A DNA stretch of 64,000 nucleotides from Catellatospora vulcania (GCF_009720385.1 NZ_WARX01000037.1:1-64000), one strand, 5' to 3'; counted from the stretch's first letter, positions 53,037 through 62,208 are shown. A program made the numbers and translations. Notes: generated by a model from the letters alone, not told the origin.

Positions 53037-53855
53037 GTGGCCATGCAGTTCTACGCCTCGCCTGAGCAGATCATGCGGGACCGCTCGGAGTACGCCCGCA
53101 AGGGCATCGCCCGCGGACGCAGCGTGGTCGTGCTGACGTACGCCGGTGGTGTGCTGTTCGTGGCGGAGAACCTCTCCACCACGCTGCACAAGGTGAGCGA
53201 GATCTACGACAAGATCGGGTTCGCGGCCGTGGGCCGCTACAACGAGTTCGAGAACCTCCGCAACGCCGGCGTGCGCATGGCCGACCTGCGGGGCTACTCC
53301 TACGACCGCCGGGATGTCACCGGGCGGGCGCTGGCCAGCGCGTACGCGCAGACCCTGGGTTCGATCTTCAGCGAGCAGGGCAAGCCGTACGAGGTGGAGA
53401 TCTGCGTCGCCGAGGTGGGCGCCGCGCCGGAGCACGACGAGCTGTACCGGCTGACCTATGACGGTTCGGTGCAGGACGAGCCGGGCTTCATGGCGATGGG
53501 CGGGCAGGCCGAGGCGATCGGCAACATCCTGCGCGCCGAGCACAGCGAGTCGCACACCCTGGGCGAGGCGCTGAAGCTGGCGACCAAGGCGCTGAGCAAC
53601 GTCGGCGGCGAGGGCGGCGCGGCGCGCACGCTGGCCCCCGAGCAGCTCGAGGTCGCAGTGCTGGAGCGGGCCCGGCCGGGCCGCAAGTTCCGGCGCGTGA
53701 CCGGGGCGGCGCTGGCCGCGCTGGTCACCCCGGCGAAGGCCGACCCGCCGGCCGCGGAGACGCCCAAGGCCGACCCGCCCAAGCCTGGCGTCTCCAAGCC
53801 CGCCGCCACGACCAAGCCGGATGTGCCGAAGCCGGAGACGCCTTCGGCGGAGTAA
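53037..53855 (+). CDS. prcA: Proteasome alpha subunit
   Basis: PrcA forms the outer rings and gate of the 20S proteasome and is the docking site for the GQYL tail of Arc. The 272-residue protein has the gate-forming N-terminus ([20 protein letters not shown]) and the alpha-type fold without a catalytic Thr. The last 50 residues are a repetitive Pro/Lys/Ala tail ([15 protein letters not shown]) longer than in many relatives. Start GTG 53037, or ATG 53043 two codons later; AAGGAG is upstream. Confidence 0.97.
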   Translation: MAMQFYASPEQIMRDRSEYARKGIARGRSVVVLTYAGGVLFVAENLSTTLHKVSEIYDKIGFAAVGRYNEFENLRNAGVRMADLRGYSYDRRDVTGRALASAYAQTLGSIFSEQGKPYEVEICVAEVGAAPEHDELYRLTYDGSVQDEPGFMAMGGQAEAIGNILRAEHSESHTLGEALKLATKALSNVGGEGGAARTLAPEQLEVAVLERARPGRKFRRVTGAALAALVTPAKADPPAAETPKADPPKPGVSKPAATTKPDVPKPETPSAE

Positions 53856-53868
53856 GCCACCACGCGTC

Positions 53869-53933
53869 AAGATCGCTGTTTCGTGTCGTGATCTGCGGTT
53901 CGACCGCAGGTTCTGACACGAAACAGCGATCTT
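53869..53933. repeat. Palindromic repeat family A, copy 5
   Basis: Perfect 19-base arms AAGATCGCTGTTTCGTGTC (53869-53887) and its complement (53915-53933) enclose a perfect inner stem CTGCGGT / ACCGCAG. It lies between prcA and the convergent rfbB gene, 14 bases after the prcA stop. It is the most complete copy. Confidence 0.9.
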
Positions 53934-53966
53934 CGCGTTTACAGCCCGGCTCGGCAGGCGCGGGAG

Positions 53967-54956
53967 TCAGGGGGTGGGTGGTCGGCGGTGGCGGGTGATC
54001 AGTGGTTCCCACCAGGGGCGGTTGTCGCGGTACCAGGTGACGGTGGCGGTCAGGCCGTCGGTGAGTGGGACGGTGGGGCGGTAGCCGAGTTCGGTGGCGG
54101 CCTTCGTGCTGTCGAGGGCGTAGCGGTGGTCGTGGCCGGGGCGGTCGGCTACGTGGTGGACCAGTTCGGGGCCGCGGCCGGTGAGCTTCAGCAGCAGGGC
54201 GGTGAGGTCGCGGTTGGCGAGTTCGTCGCGTCCGCCGAGGTGGTAGACCTCTCCGGCGCGCCCGTGGCGCAGCGCCAGGTCGACGCCCGCGCAGTGGTCG
54301 GCGACGTGCAGCCATTCGCGGCGGTGTGAGCCGTCGCCGTAGAGCGGCACGGGCAGCCCGTCGAGCAGGTTCGTGGTGAACAGCGGGATGATCTTCTCGG
54401 GGTACTGGTACGGCCCGTAGGTGTTGCTCGAACGGGTGACCACGACATCGAGCCCGTGGGTGGTGTACGCGGCCAGCGCGAGCAGGTCGGAGCCGGCCTT
54501 CGAGGCGGCGTAGGGCGAGCGCGGGGCGAGCGGCTGGCGCTCGGTCCAGCGGCCGGTGTCGGCGGAGCCGTAGACCTCGTCGGTGGAGACGTGCACGAAG
54601 CGGCCGGTGCGGTGGCGTACGGCGGCGTCGAGCAGGAGCTGGGTGCCGAGCAGGTTGGTGCGCGCGAAGTCGGCCGCGGCGGTGATGGACCGGTCGACGT
54701 GGGACTCGGCGGCGAAGTGGACGACCGCGTCGTGCCCGGCGACGAGGTCGTCGACCAGGTGCGGGTCGCCGATGTCGCCTTCGACGAAGGTGAGCCGTGG
54801 GTCGGCGGCGACGGGGGCGAGGTTGTCGCGGTTGCCGGCGTAGGTGAGCCGGTCGAGCACGGTGATCCGGGGGGCGTGGTCGTCCGGTGCGGCGAGCAGG
54901 GTGCGTACGTAGTGGGAGCCGATGAAGCCCGCTCCGCCGGTGACCAGAAGTTTCAT
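53967..54956 (-). CDS. rfbB: dTDP-glucose 4,6-dehydratase
   Basis: This 329-residue extended SDR enzyme converts dTDP-glucose to the 4-keto-6-deoxy sugar. NAD-binding GGAGFIGS is at residues 7-14, the family-specific STDEVYG and the catalytic YAASK (Tyr, Lys) are present, and SSNTYGPYQYPEKIIPLF follows. The product feeds 6-deoxysugar biosynthesis (for example rhamnose). No other dTDP-sugar gene is nearby. TAAACT lies nine bases before the ATG, so the leader is very short. It is inserted on the opposite strand between prcA and pafA. Confidence 0.93.
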   Translation of the reverse strand: MKLLVTGGAGFIGSHYVRTLLAAPDDHAPRITVLDRLTYAGNRDNLAPVAADPRLTFVEGDIGDPHLVDDLVAGHDAVVHFAAESHVDRSITAAADFARTNLLGTQLLLDAAVRHRTGRFVHVSTDEVYGSADTGRWTERQPLAPRSPYAASKAGSDLLALAAYTTHGLDVVVTRSSNTYGPYQYPEKIIPLFTTNLLDGLPVPLYGDGSHRREWLHVADHCAGVDLALRHGRAGEVYHLGGRDELANRDLTALLLKLTGRGPELVHHVADRPGHDHRYALDSTKAATELGYRPTVPLTDGLTATVTWYRDNRPWWEPLITRHRRPPTP

Positions 54957-55088
54957 GACAACGGAAGTTTATGTCACGTTCCGTGTCGACCCGTGCGCGA
55001 CCTGCGGTTGCGGCGCTCGGCGCGAATCCGTCGCGATTGCATCGGCGGCGTCAGGTCGTACGAGAGTGACCTTGGGCGTTCGGGCGGC

Positions 55089-55100
55089 TAGTGTCTGTGT
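55089..55100 (+). promoter_or_regulatory. Leaderless promoter of pafA
   Basis: The -10-like TAGTGT (55089-55094) is only 6 bases from ATG 55101, and no ribosome binding site is present. No clear -35 element is seen. Confidence 0.5.
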
Positions 55101-56459
55101 ATGGACCGACGAATCTTCGGACTCGAGACCGAGTACGGCGTCACCTGCACCTATCGGGGACAGCGACGGCTGTCGCCCGACGAGGTGGCGCGCTACCTCT
55201 TCCGTCGGGTCGTCTCATGGGGACGGTCCAGCAATGTCTTCCTGCGCAACGGCGCACGCCTCTATCTGGACGTCGGTTCCCACCCGGAGTATGCGACCCC
55301 CGAGTGTGATTCGGTGGTCGATCTGGTGGCGCACGACCGGGCGGGTGAGCGGATCCTGGAGGGTCTGCTCGTCGACGCCGAGAAGCGGCTGCACGACGAG
55401 GGCATCGCGGGGGAGATCTACCTCTTCAAGAACAACACCGACTCGGCGGGCAACTCCTACGGCTGCCACGAGAACTACCTGGTGTCCCGGCACGGGGAGT
55501 TCGGCCGGCTGGCCGACGTCCTGATCCCGTTCCTGGTGACCAGGCAGCTGATCTGCGGCGCCGGCAAGGTGCTGCAGACGCCGCGGGGGGCGGTCTACTG
55601 CCTGTCGCAGCGGGCCGAGCACATCTGGGAGGGCGTCTCCTCGGCGACGACCCGGTCCCGGCCGATCATCAACACCCGGGACGAGCCGCACGCCGACGCC
55701 GAGCGCTACCGGCGCCTGCACGTGATCGTCGGCGACTCGAACATGAACGAGGTCACCACGCTGCTGAAGGTCGGCAGCGCGGACCTGGTGCTCCGGATGA
55801 TCGAGACCGGGGTGGCCATGCCCGACCTGGCGCTGGAGAACCCGATCCGGGCCATCCGGGAGGTGTCGCACGACATCACCGGGCGGCGCAAGGTGCGGCT
55901 GGCCAGTGGCAAGGAGGCCAGCGCGCTGGAGATCCAGCGGATCTACCACGAGAAGGCGACCGAGTTCGTGGCGCGCCGCAACGGCGACCCGGCAGCCCAG
56001 CGGATCATCGACCTGTGGGGCCGGGTGTTGACCGCGGTGGAGTCGGGCAACCTGGGCGACGTGGGCCGGGAGATCGACTGGGTGACCAAGCTGCGCGTCA
56101 TCGAGGCGTACCAGCGCAAGCATGATCTGCCGCTGTCGAGCCCGCGGGTGGCGCAGATGGATCTGGCGTACCACGACCTGCGCCGCGGCCGGGGGCTGTA
56201 CCCGCTCCTGGAGAAGCGCGGCAAGGTCGACCGGGTGGTGACGGACCTGCGCACGTTCGAGGCGAAGGAGACGCCGCCGCAGACGACCCGGGCGCGGTTG
56301 CGCGGGGAGTTCATCCGGCATGCGCAGGAGAAGCGGCGCGACTTCACCGTGGACTGGGTGCATCTGAAGCTGAACGACCAGGCGCAGCGCACGGTGCTGT
56401 GCAAGGACCCGTTCCGGGCGCACGACGAGCGCGTCGAGCGCCTCATCGCCAGCATGTGA
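55101..56459 (+). CDS. pafA: Pup-protein ligase
   Basis: PafA uses ATP to join the C-terminal Glu of Pup to lysines of target proteins. The 452-residue length and motifs match: [11 protein letters not shown] (E9, E11 for metal), [40 protein letters not shown] and a C-terminal helical domain ([20 protein letters not shown]). It lacks the Dop-specific insertion, which separates it from the homologue at 49731. It is probably leaderless. A family B palindrome follows directly after the stop. Confidence 0.97.
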   Translation: MDRRIFGLETEYGVTCTYRGQRRLSPDEVARYLFRRVVSWGRSSNVFLRNGARLYLDVGSHPEYATPECDSVVDLVAHDRAGERILEGLLVDAEKRLHDEGIAGEIYLFKNNTDSAGNSYGCHENYLVSRHGEFGRLADVLIPFLVTRQLICGAGKVLQTPRGAVYCLSQRAEHIWEGVSSATTRSRPIINTRDEPHADAERYRRLHVIVGDSNMNEVTTLLKVGSADLVLRMIETGVAMPDLALENPIRAIREVSHDITGRRKVRLASGKEASALEIQRIYHEKATEFVARRNGDPAAQRIIDLWGRVLTAVESGNLGDVGREIDWVTKLRVIEAYQRKHDLPLSSPRVAQMDLAYHDLRRGRGLYPLLEKRGKVDRVVTDLRTFEAKETPPQTTRARLRGEFIRHAQEKRRDFTVDWVHLKLNDQAQRTVLCKDPFRAHDERVERLIASM

Positions 56460-56463
56460 GTGC

Positions 56464-56513
56464 AAGGAAGGGCACCTTCTTATCGTTTTTCGATGTAGAA
56501 GGTGCCCTTCCTT
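56464..56513. repeat. Palindromic repeat family B, copy 2
   Basis: AAGGAAGGGCACCTTCT and AGAAGGTGCCCTTCCTT arms (17 bases, perfect) around ATCG / CGAT and a T-rich loop. It begins five bases after the pafA stop codon and likely ends its transcript. Confidence 0.85.
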
Positions 56514-56581
56514 TCGCTTTGGCGGGGGAGAGTGGCGGGCGGTGGTCGCCGTGGGGGCGGGGTGGCTAAGCTCGCTGGACT

Positions 56582-56788
56582 ATGAGTGAGCACCACGAGC
56601 CGCAGGCCGAACCGGTCGAGCGCACCGGCGAGGAAGTACGGAGCAATTGGGTCCAGCGCCGCCGGGACAAGATCTACAACGAGATCTCGGCCAACCGGCG
56701 CGGCGAGTACACCGTGCCGACCTGGGTGCTGGGCGCGATCCTCGGCCTGTTCGTCGCGGCCTGGATAGCCCTGATCGTCCTCAAATAA
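56582..56788 (+). CDS. Small single-pass membrane protein
   Basis: This 68-residue protein has an acidic N-terminus, a basic middle (NWVQRRRDKIYNEISANRRG) and one C-terminal membrane helix (WVLGAILGLFVAAWIALIVL). I know no function. It lies between pafA and DUF3866 and has TAAGCT nine bases before the ATG, so its leader is short or absent. Codon use matches the neighbours. Confidence 0.75.
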   Translation: MSEHHEPQAEPVERTGEEVRSNWVQRRRDKIYNEISANRRGEYTVPTWVLGAILGLFVAAWIALIVLK

Positions 56789-56827
56789 CCGTTCTCCTCG
56801 GCCGCTGATGCCGAGTGGCCCGCCCAT

Positions 56828-56888
56828 GATCGGCGTTTCAGGTCAGAATGTGCGGCCCGACCCCACTTTCCGACCCAAAACAGCGATC
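56828..56888. repeat. Palindromic repeat family A, copy 6 (degenerate)
   Basis: GATCGGCGTTTCAGGTC and GACCCAAAACAGCGATC remain recognisable as arms, with several mismatches, and an inner TGCGG / CCCCA remnant. It lies between the convergent small membrane protein and DUF3866 genes. Confidence 0.65.
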
Positions 56889-56955
56889 TTGGAAGCGGGC
56901 TGCGGCTGCGGCTGTAACCCATGGCCGGCCCCGCGTCCGGCGCGGACCGGGCTGC

Positions 56956-57003
56956 GTTCGCCGGTGGCCGGTGGCCGATGGCCGGTGGCCGGTGGCCGGT
57001 GAC
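56956..57003. repeat. Short tandem GC repeat
   Basis: Six or more imperfect units of GGCCGGT or GGCCGAT occur in a row. The surrounding 56890-57083 holds no credible gene; it is GC-rich filler between convergent genes. Confidence 0.6.
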
Positions 57004-57083
57004 AGGCGACGGGCGGCCAGCGGCCGGCGGCTGGCGGCCGGGCCGGCTTTCGACGGGGCGTCCGGGGTCGGCCGCGGGGCCGG

Positions 57084-58172
57084 TCAGGTGAGGGCGGCCA
57101 GGGACGCGGCGTGGCGGCCGGCGGCTGCGCAGGCGAGGAAGTAGGCGTGGTCGCCGTCGAGGTCGCGGCCCATGGTGGAGAGCTTCACCGGGGCTGCGCG
57201 GAGGGCCTCGTCGAGGCCGGTGGTGGCGACGGTGACGATGCGGTGGCGGCTCGCGAGGGGCTCCAGCGCGCGGGCGACGTCGGCGGCCAGCGGCTCAGGG
57301 AGTCCGGCGGGGACCACCAGGTCGGCGGGGGCGAGCGCGACTCGGCCGAACGCGGTCAGGCTGTGGTGCGACACGCCGCGGTGGCGCGGGCGCGGGTCGG
57401 CGTCGGAGATACGCAGCGCGCCGACGGGCCGCCCGCCGAGCGCGGCCGCGGCGTTGACCGCCTCCCCGGCGGCGACGCCGGAGAAGCCCCACGTCGTACC
57501 CGTGCCGAGGTTGCCGGGGCCCTGGCTGATGATGGTGACGTCGGCCCGCAGCACATGCCGGGCGGCGAGCAGCCCGGTGTGCGTGTTGACGGCTTCCAGG
57601 TCGCCGCCCCAGGCCTGGCCGACCGAGACGGTGCCGGCCAGCCGGTCGCGCAGCGCGTCGAGGGTGCGGGAGAAGCCGGCGGCCAGCGCGCCGCCGTCGG
57701 TGAGCAGGTACGCCACCCGCGCGTCGGGCGCGTCGGCGTGGATGCCGGCCAGGATCGCGGGCAGCGCCGAGTGCAGGTCGGCCACGACCACCGGCATGCC
57801 GCCGAGGTCGGTCGCCGCGGCCAGCACGTCCCGGTGCGGGGAGGCCTCCTCGTCGGCGGCCAGCCGGATCGTCTGCAGCGGGCTGTAGCGGGCCTTCACG
57901 ATGTGGCCGGGCACGGGGGTGTCCTCGGGCAGGCGTCCCGGCAGCGCGACGACCATGGCATAGCCGCCGGTGCCCAGGCCCAGGGCGAGCGCGTTGGTGT
58001 TCAGCAGCACCTCGTCGCCGACCTCGGGCTGCCCGACGAGGTCGGGGTAGGCCAGCGCGCGTACCGTCGCGGGGTCGTCGGGGGTGCGGGCGACCAGGGC
58101 GACGGTGAGTTCCTGCGCGCCGTGCCAACTGCGGCCGAGCCGCTCCACCGTGCCTGTCCGCCACCGAATCAC
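57084..58172 (-). CDS. DUF3866 family protein
   Basis: This 362-residue protein matches DUF3866, a family often found next to pafBC in actinobacteria, with unknown function. Blocks include VGDEVLLNTNALALGLGTGG, HIVKARYSPLQTIRLAADEE, and ISQGPGNLGTGTTWGFSG, the last a glycine-rich loop that could bind a phosphate. No signal peptide. Start GTG 58172 has TAGGGT 6 bases upstream on the minus strand, so it is probably leaderless. It is divergent from pafB. Confidence 0.85.
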   Translation of the reverse strand: MIRWRTGTVERLGRSWHGAQELTVALVARTPDDPATVRALAYPDLVGQPEVGDEVLLNTNALALGLGTGGYAMVVALPGRLPEDTPVPGHIVKARYSPLQTIRLAADEEASPHRDVLAAATDLGGMPVVVADLHSALPAILAGIHADAPDARVAYLLTDGGALAAGFSRTLDALRDRLAGTVSVGQAWGGDLEAVNTHTGLLAARHVLRADVTIISQGPGNLGTGTTWGFSGVAAGEAVNAAAALGGRPVGALRISDADPRPRHRGVSHHSLTAFGRVALAPADLVVPAGLPEPLAADVARALEPLASRHRIVTVATTGLDEALRAAPVKLSTMGRDLDGDHAYFLACAAAGRHAASLAALT

Positions 58173-58360
58173 GCCCCGACCCTATCGGCCCGCCCGCTCC
58201 GCGCGGCCTTGACGCCCCGCCGATCGTGGGGCGCTCACGGCACGCAGGGTGGTGGTCGGCGGACAGGGCGTGAGCAGGTGTCGGACTGCGGGTGCGCGGG
58301 CGGGGGAACAGGCGCTTGCCGGTTACCCTTTCGAGCGCTCGCGCTGCTAGCGTGGCGGTC

Positions 58361-59356
58361 GTGTCGCGCAGTCGAACCGAACGCCTGGTCAACCTTGTGA
58401 TCTGTCTGCTGTCCACGCGGCGCTTCCTGACCGCCGCGCAGATCGCCGCCACCGTGCCCGGATACGAGCACAACGCCGACGACGCCCGTGATCACGAGGC
58501 GTTCCAGCGCAAGTTCGAGCGGGACAAGGCCGAGCTGCGCGCGCTCGGCGTGCCGCTGGAGACCGGCACCGCCAGTGTCTTCGACACCGAGCCCGGTTAC
58601 CGCATCGCCCGGCGCGACTATGCGCTGCCGGCGATCCCGCTCGGGCCGGACGAGGCCGCCGCGGTCGGTGTCGCGGCCCGGCTGTGGCGTCACGCGGGGC
58701 TGGCCGCCGCCGCGACCTCCGGCCTGGCGAAGCTGCGTGCCGGCGGGGTGGACGTGGACCCGCACGCGACCCTGGGCGTGGAGCCGGTGCTCGCCGTCGA
58801 CGCCGCGTTCGAGCCGCTCACCGCGGCCGCGCGGGCCCGCCGCGAGGTGACCTTCCCGTACCGGGTTCCGGAGGACGACGCGCCGACCACCCGGCACCTG
58901 CAGCCGTGGGGCGTGGTCTGCTGGCGCGGCCGCTGGTACGTCGTCGGCCACGACACGGTCCGCGACGCGCCGCGCTGCTTCCGGCTGTCGCGCATCGTGG
59001 GCCCGGTGCGCCAGGTCGGCGAGGAGCGCGCGTTCGAGCCGCCGGCCGACCTCGACCTCATCAGCTACGTGGCTCGCTGGTCCGGGCCGGTGGAGCGTAA
59101 CCGCACCACCCGGGTGCTGGTGCGCCCCGGTCGTGCCGCGGGGGTACGCCGCTGGGCGGCCAACTGCACCCCGACCCCCGAGGGCGACGTGCTGGAGCTG
59201 CGCTACGCCGACGCGGACGGCTTCGCCGCCTGGCTGGTGGGATACGGCGCGGACGTGACGGTGCTGGAGCCCGCCGAGGTGCGCGAGGCGACCATCGCCC
59301 GGCTGCGCGAGATCGCCGGCGTGAGCGCCGCCGCGGAGCTGGCGGAGGTGGCCTGA
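58361..59356 (+). CDS. pafB: WYL-domain transcriptional activator PafB
   Basis: PafB pairs with PafC to activate the LexA-independent DNA-damage response in mycobacteria. The 331-residue protein has an N-terminal winged helix (RTERLVNLVICLLSTRRFLT, AAQIAATVPGY), a WYL domain (YVVGHDTVRDAPRCFRLSRI) and a WCX C-terminal domain. Start GTG 58361 lies 7 bases after TAGCGT (58348-58353), so it is probably leaderless. Its stop overlaps a mini-ORF that links it to pafC. Confidence 0.93.
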   Translation: MSRSRTERLVNLVICLLSTRRFLTAAQIAATVPGYEHNADDARDHEAFQRKFERDKAELRALGVPLETGTASVFDTEPGYRIARRDYALPAIPLGPDEAAAVGVAARLWRHAGLAAAATSGLAKLRAGGVDVDPHATLGVEPVLAVDAAFEPLTAAARARREVTFPYRVPEDDAPTTRHLQPWGVVCWRGRWYVVGHDTVRDAPRCFRLSRIVGPVRQVGEERAFEPPADLDLISYVARWSGPVERNRTTRVLVRPGRAAGVRRWAANCTPTPEGDVLELRYADADGFAAWLVGYGADVTVLEPAEVREATIARLREIAGVSAAAELAEVA

Positions 59357-59427
59357 TGAGCGAGCGCCGCGAGCGGATCAGCAGGCCCGTCGATGCCGCC
59401 GGCGTGCGCGGCGAGGAGAAGGCATGA
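59356..59427 (+). CDS. MSER mini-ORF between pafB and pafC
   Basis: ATG 59356 overlaps the pafB stop (TGATG) and the TGA overlaps the pafC start (ATGA). The 23-residue peptide begins MSERRERI and ends RGEEKA. The final GAGGAGAAGG is the ribosome binding site of pafC. It is a full copy of the dispersed element; ATG-to-ATG distance is 68 bases. Confidence 0.65.
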   Translation: MSERRERISRPVDAAGVRGEEKA

Positions 59428-60371
59428 GCAGCGCGAAGACGTCCGCCGACCGGCTGGCCCGGCTGTTGAACCTGGTGCCGTACCTGCTGGCCCGGCCGGG
59501 TATCGAGCTGGTCGAGGCCGCCGCCGATCTCGGTGTGTCCGAGCGGCAGCTGCGCGAGGACCTGGAACTGCTGTGGGTGTGCGGCCTGCCGGGCTACGGG
59601 CCCGGCGACCTGATCGACATGTCGTTCGACGGGGACCGGGTCACCATCACCTATGACGCGGGCATCGACCGGCCGCTGCGGCTCACCCCCGACGAGGCCA
59701 CCGCGCTCGTGGTGGCGCTGCGCATGCTGGCCGAGACGCCGGGCGTGGCCGACCGCGACGCGATCCACCGCGCCCTGACGAAGATCGAGCAGGCCGCGGG
59801 CGAGATCGACGCGCCGGTGGCGGTGCGGCTGCCCGGCAACGACGACCGCCTGGCCGACCTGCGCTCGGCGCTGGAGCGCGGCAACGCGCTGCGGCTGAGC
59901 TACTACTCGGCGGCCCGGGACGTGTCCAGCGAGCGGGTCGTGGACCCGATGCGGCTGCTGTCGGTGTCCGGGCGCTCCTACCTGGAGGCCTGGTGCCGCT
60001 CGGCGGGCGCGGTGCGCATGTTCCGGGTGGACCGCATCGACGCGCTGACCGAGCTGGACGAACGGGCCGCGCCGCCGGCCGAGGCGCAGTCCGGCGACGT
60101 CGCCGAGGGCGTGTTCCAGCCGGACCCGGACTCGCCGACGGTCACCCTGCGGGTGGGCCGGGGCGGGCGCTGGATCACCGAGTACTACCCGTGCGAGTCG
60201 GTGGTCGAGGTGACGCCGGAGGAGTGGCTGGTCTCGCTGCGGGTCAACGACATGGACTGGGCGCGCCGCCTGGTGCTCGGGCTGGGGCCGCAGGTGGTCG
60301 TGGTGGCCCCGGCGGAGCTGGCCGAGTCGGTGCGCGACAGCGCCGTGGAGGCGCTCGCGGCGTACGCGTAG
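59424..60371 (+). CDS. pafC: WYL-domain transcriptional activator PafC
   Basis: PafC is the partner of PafB. The 315-residue protein has a winged helix (RLARLLNLVPYLLARPGIEL, GVSERQLREDLELLWVCGL), a WYL domain (SYLEAWCRSAGAVRMFRVDR) and the WCX domain that ends in ELAESVRDSAVEALAAYA. The WYL domain probably binds single-stranded DNA as the damage signal; this is from work on related proteins. GAGGAGAAGG precedes ATG 59424, provided by the mini-ORF element. Confidence 0.93.
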   Translation: MSSAKTSADRLARLLNLVPYLLARPGIELVEAAADLGVSERQLREDLELLWVCGLPGYGPGDLIDMSFDGDRVTITYDAGIDRPLRLTPDEATALVVALRMLAETPGVADRDAIHRALTKIEQAAGEIDAPVAVRLPGNDDRLADLRSALERGNALRLSYYSAARDVSSERVVDPMRLLSVSGRSYLEAWCRSAGAVRMFRVDRIDALTELDERAAPPAEAQSGDVAEGVFQPDPDSPTVTLRVGRGGRWITEYYPCESVVEVTPEEWLVSLRVNDMDWARRLVLGLGPQVVVVAPAELAESVRDSAVEALAAYA

Positions 60372-60416
60372 GGCACGGCGGTCCGCGTCGCACGGCGCAG
60401 GCGTTAGGCTGCTGGC

Positions 60417-60683
60417 GTGGTGTTGTGGATCGTGCTCGCGGTGGTGGTGCTGAGCCTGGTGTTCCTGGGGCTGGTGCTGCGCGTGGTGCTGTGGCGCCTG
60501 GCGGGCCTCAAGGAGGCTGTGGCCGAGTTGCAGGTCGTGGCGGCACGGGCGCAGGAGCTGGCGAAGGTGGCCGAGGGGCTGCAGGCCCACGGTGACTCGC
60601 TGAAGATCCGGGCCGAGCTGGCCCAGGAGCGGATCAACCTGATCAAGGCGAGCAAGGACTCCCTCAAGATCAAAAAAGGTTGA
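60417..60683 (+). CDS. Small membrane-anchored coiled-coil protein
   Basis: This 88-residue protein has one N-terminal membrane helix (VLWIVLAVVVLSLVFLGLVL) followed by a charged helix likely to form a coiled coil (GLKEAVAELQVVAARAQELA) and a basic end. Function is unknown. GTG 60417 lies 6 bases after TAGGCT (60405-60410), which suggests a leaderless transcript separate from pafBC. Its position before tatA is common in actinobacteria as far as I recall. Confidence 0.75.
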   Translation: MVLWIVLAVVVLSLVFLGLVLRVVLWRLAGLKEAVAELQVVAARAQELAKVAEGLQAHGDSLKIRAELAQERINLIKASKDSLKIKKG

Positions 60684-60873
60684 TCGCGGTTCACCGGGCG
60701 GCCGACTGCTGGTCACATCGGTTGCTGCAGGAATCTGCAGCACCTCCCGCATCGCGTTGACGCTGGTTCCGGTGATGGTCGACACTTCACCTGCGGGCAG
60801 GTCCCGCCGGGCCGCGTACCATTAGTCCGGAACACGTTGGTTCAACCCCCTCATCTGTCTGACTGGAGCAATC

Positions 60874-61143
60874 ATGGGCGCCCTTAAGCCGTGGCACCTC
60901 ATCCTCGTGGTGGTGGTGCTGGTGATCCTCTTCGGCTCGAAGAAGCTGCCGGACGCGGCCCGTTCGCTCGGTCGCTCGATGCGCATCTTCAAGGCCGAGA
61001 CCAAGGCCCTGTCCGAGGACGGCAAGGACGGCAAGGACGCGACGACCGACAAGGCCGACGCCCAGGTGACCGCGCAGCAGCCGCTCGACGGCCAGGCCTC
61101 GGCCAAGCCGGTCGTGGACCCGGTCCAGCGCCAGCAGTCCTGA
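60874..61143 (+). CDS. tatA: Twin-arginine translocase subunit TatA
   Basis: TatA forms the pore that moves folded proteins through the membrane. The 89-residue protein has the short N-terminal helix ([20 protein letters not shown]) with the conserved FG hinge, an amphipathic helix ([16 protein letters not shown]) and an acidic/Gln-rich tail. The gap before it (60684-60873) probably holds its promoter (TACCAT near 60819). tatC follows 22 bases later. Confidence 0.95.
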   Translation: MGALKPWHLILVVVVLVILFGSKKLPDAARSLGRSMRIFKAETKALSEDGKDGKDATTDKADAQVTAQQPLDGQASAKPVVDPVQRQQS

Positions 61144-61165
61144 ACCCCCTCCCCGGGCTGAAGAC

Positions 61166-62098
61166 GTGAAGAACCCCCTGGCACGTCGCGAGCCGTCCCA
61201 GCGCGAGCGCGCTGCGGACGGCTCGATGACGCTCATCGAGCACATCCGGGAACTGCGCAACAGGCTGTTCAAGGCCTGCCTGGGCATGGTCGTCGGCATG
61301 GCGGTCGGCATCTACTTCGCCGAGCCCATCCAGACCTTCATCAACGCGCCGTACTGCGACTACAAGCGGGCCGCGGACGCCGTCACCAGGTGTGCCTTCA
61401 ACTCGGTGTCGCCGGTAGACCCGTTCCTGCTTCAGCTCAAGATCGGCCTGTACGCCGGCCTGATCATCTCGTCGCCGATCTGGCTCTACCAGCTGTGGGC
61501 CTTCATCGCGCCGGGCCTGCACAAGCACGAGAAGCGCTACAGCTACCTGTTCACGGCGATCGCCGTGCCGCTGTTCGCCGCCGGCGCCTTCCTGGCGTTC
61601 TTCGTGGTCACCAAGAGCCTGGTCTTCTTCATCGGGCTGTCGGACAACTACGAGATCAACATTGATCTCACGGGTTACTTCGATTTCGTCACCGGCGTCA
61701 TGCTGCTGTTCGGCTTCGGCTTCGAGTTCCCGCTGGTGCTGCTCATGCTCAACGTCGCGGGCATGGTGACCGGCAGGCGGATGCTGGGCTGGTGGCGCGT
61801 GGCCATCTTCCTGATGTTCCTGTTCGCCGCCATCGTGACGCCGACGCCGGACCCGTTCGGCATGACCGCGCTCGCGCTGGCCATGGCGGTGCTGTACTTC
61901 ATCGTCGTCGGCGTGGCCATGCTCAACGACAAACGCCGCAACCGCGGCAAGTCGCAGTACGCCGGCCTGGACGACGACGAGACGTCTTCACTCGACGACT
62001 ACGACACCGATAGCATCACGCCCGGCGAGCGCATCGAAGCGGTCGCGCCGGTCGCCTCCGCGGAGCCGATCGAGCGGCGCTACGACGACATGACCTGA
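61166..62098 (+). CDS. tatC: Twin-arginine translocase subunit TatC
   Basis: TatC recognises the twin-arginine signal peptide. The 310-residue protein has six membrane helices and the conserved start (MTLIEHIRELRNRLFKACLG) plus FIAPGLHKHEKRY in the first cytoplasmic loop region and TPTPDPFGM near helix 6. The acidic C-terminal 50 residues are an extension. Start GTG 61166. Confidence 0.96.
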   Translation: MKNPLARREPSQRERAADGSMTLIEHIRELRNRLFKACLGMVVGMAVGIYFAEPIQTFINAPYCDYKRAADAVTRCAFNSVSPVDPFLLQLKIGLYAGLIISSPIWLYQLWAFIAPGLHKHEKRYSYLFTAIAVPLFAAGAFLAFFVVTKSLVFFIGLSDNYEINIDLTGYFDFVTGVMLLFGFGFEFPLVLLMLNVAGMVTGRRMLGWWRVAIFLMFLFAAIVTPTPDPFGMTALALAMAVLYFIVVGVAMLNDKRRNRGKSQYAGLDDDETSSLDDYDTDSITPGERIEAVAPVASAEPIERRYDDMT

Positions 62099-62136
62099 TC
62101 GCGGCGGCTCGTCCCGCGCGGCAAGGAGTGGCGGGA

Positions 62137-62208
62137 ATGAGCGAGCGGAGCGAGCGAACCATCGGCTCGGTGCCTGCCTGCGACGAGCGCAGCGAGGAGC
62201 GGGCATGA
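62137..62208 (+). CDS. MSER mini-ORF before the lipid kinase gene
   Basis: ATG 62137 has AAGGAG eight bases upstream. The 23-residue peptide begins MSERSERTIG and ends DERSEERA; its TGA overlaps the ATG of the next gene (ATGA, 62205-62208). The ATG-to-ATG distance is 68 bases, as in the pafB-pafC copy. Confidence 0.65.
   Translation: MSERSERTIGSVPACDERSEERA

Noticed and set aside
56956-57003. Possible CRISPR-like array
   Set aside because: Units are only about seven bases and directly adjacent, with no spacers and no cas genes.
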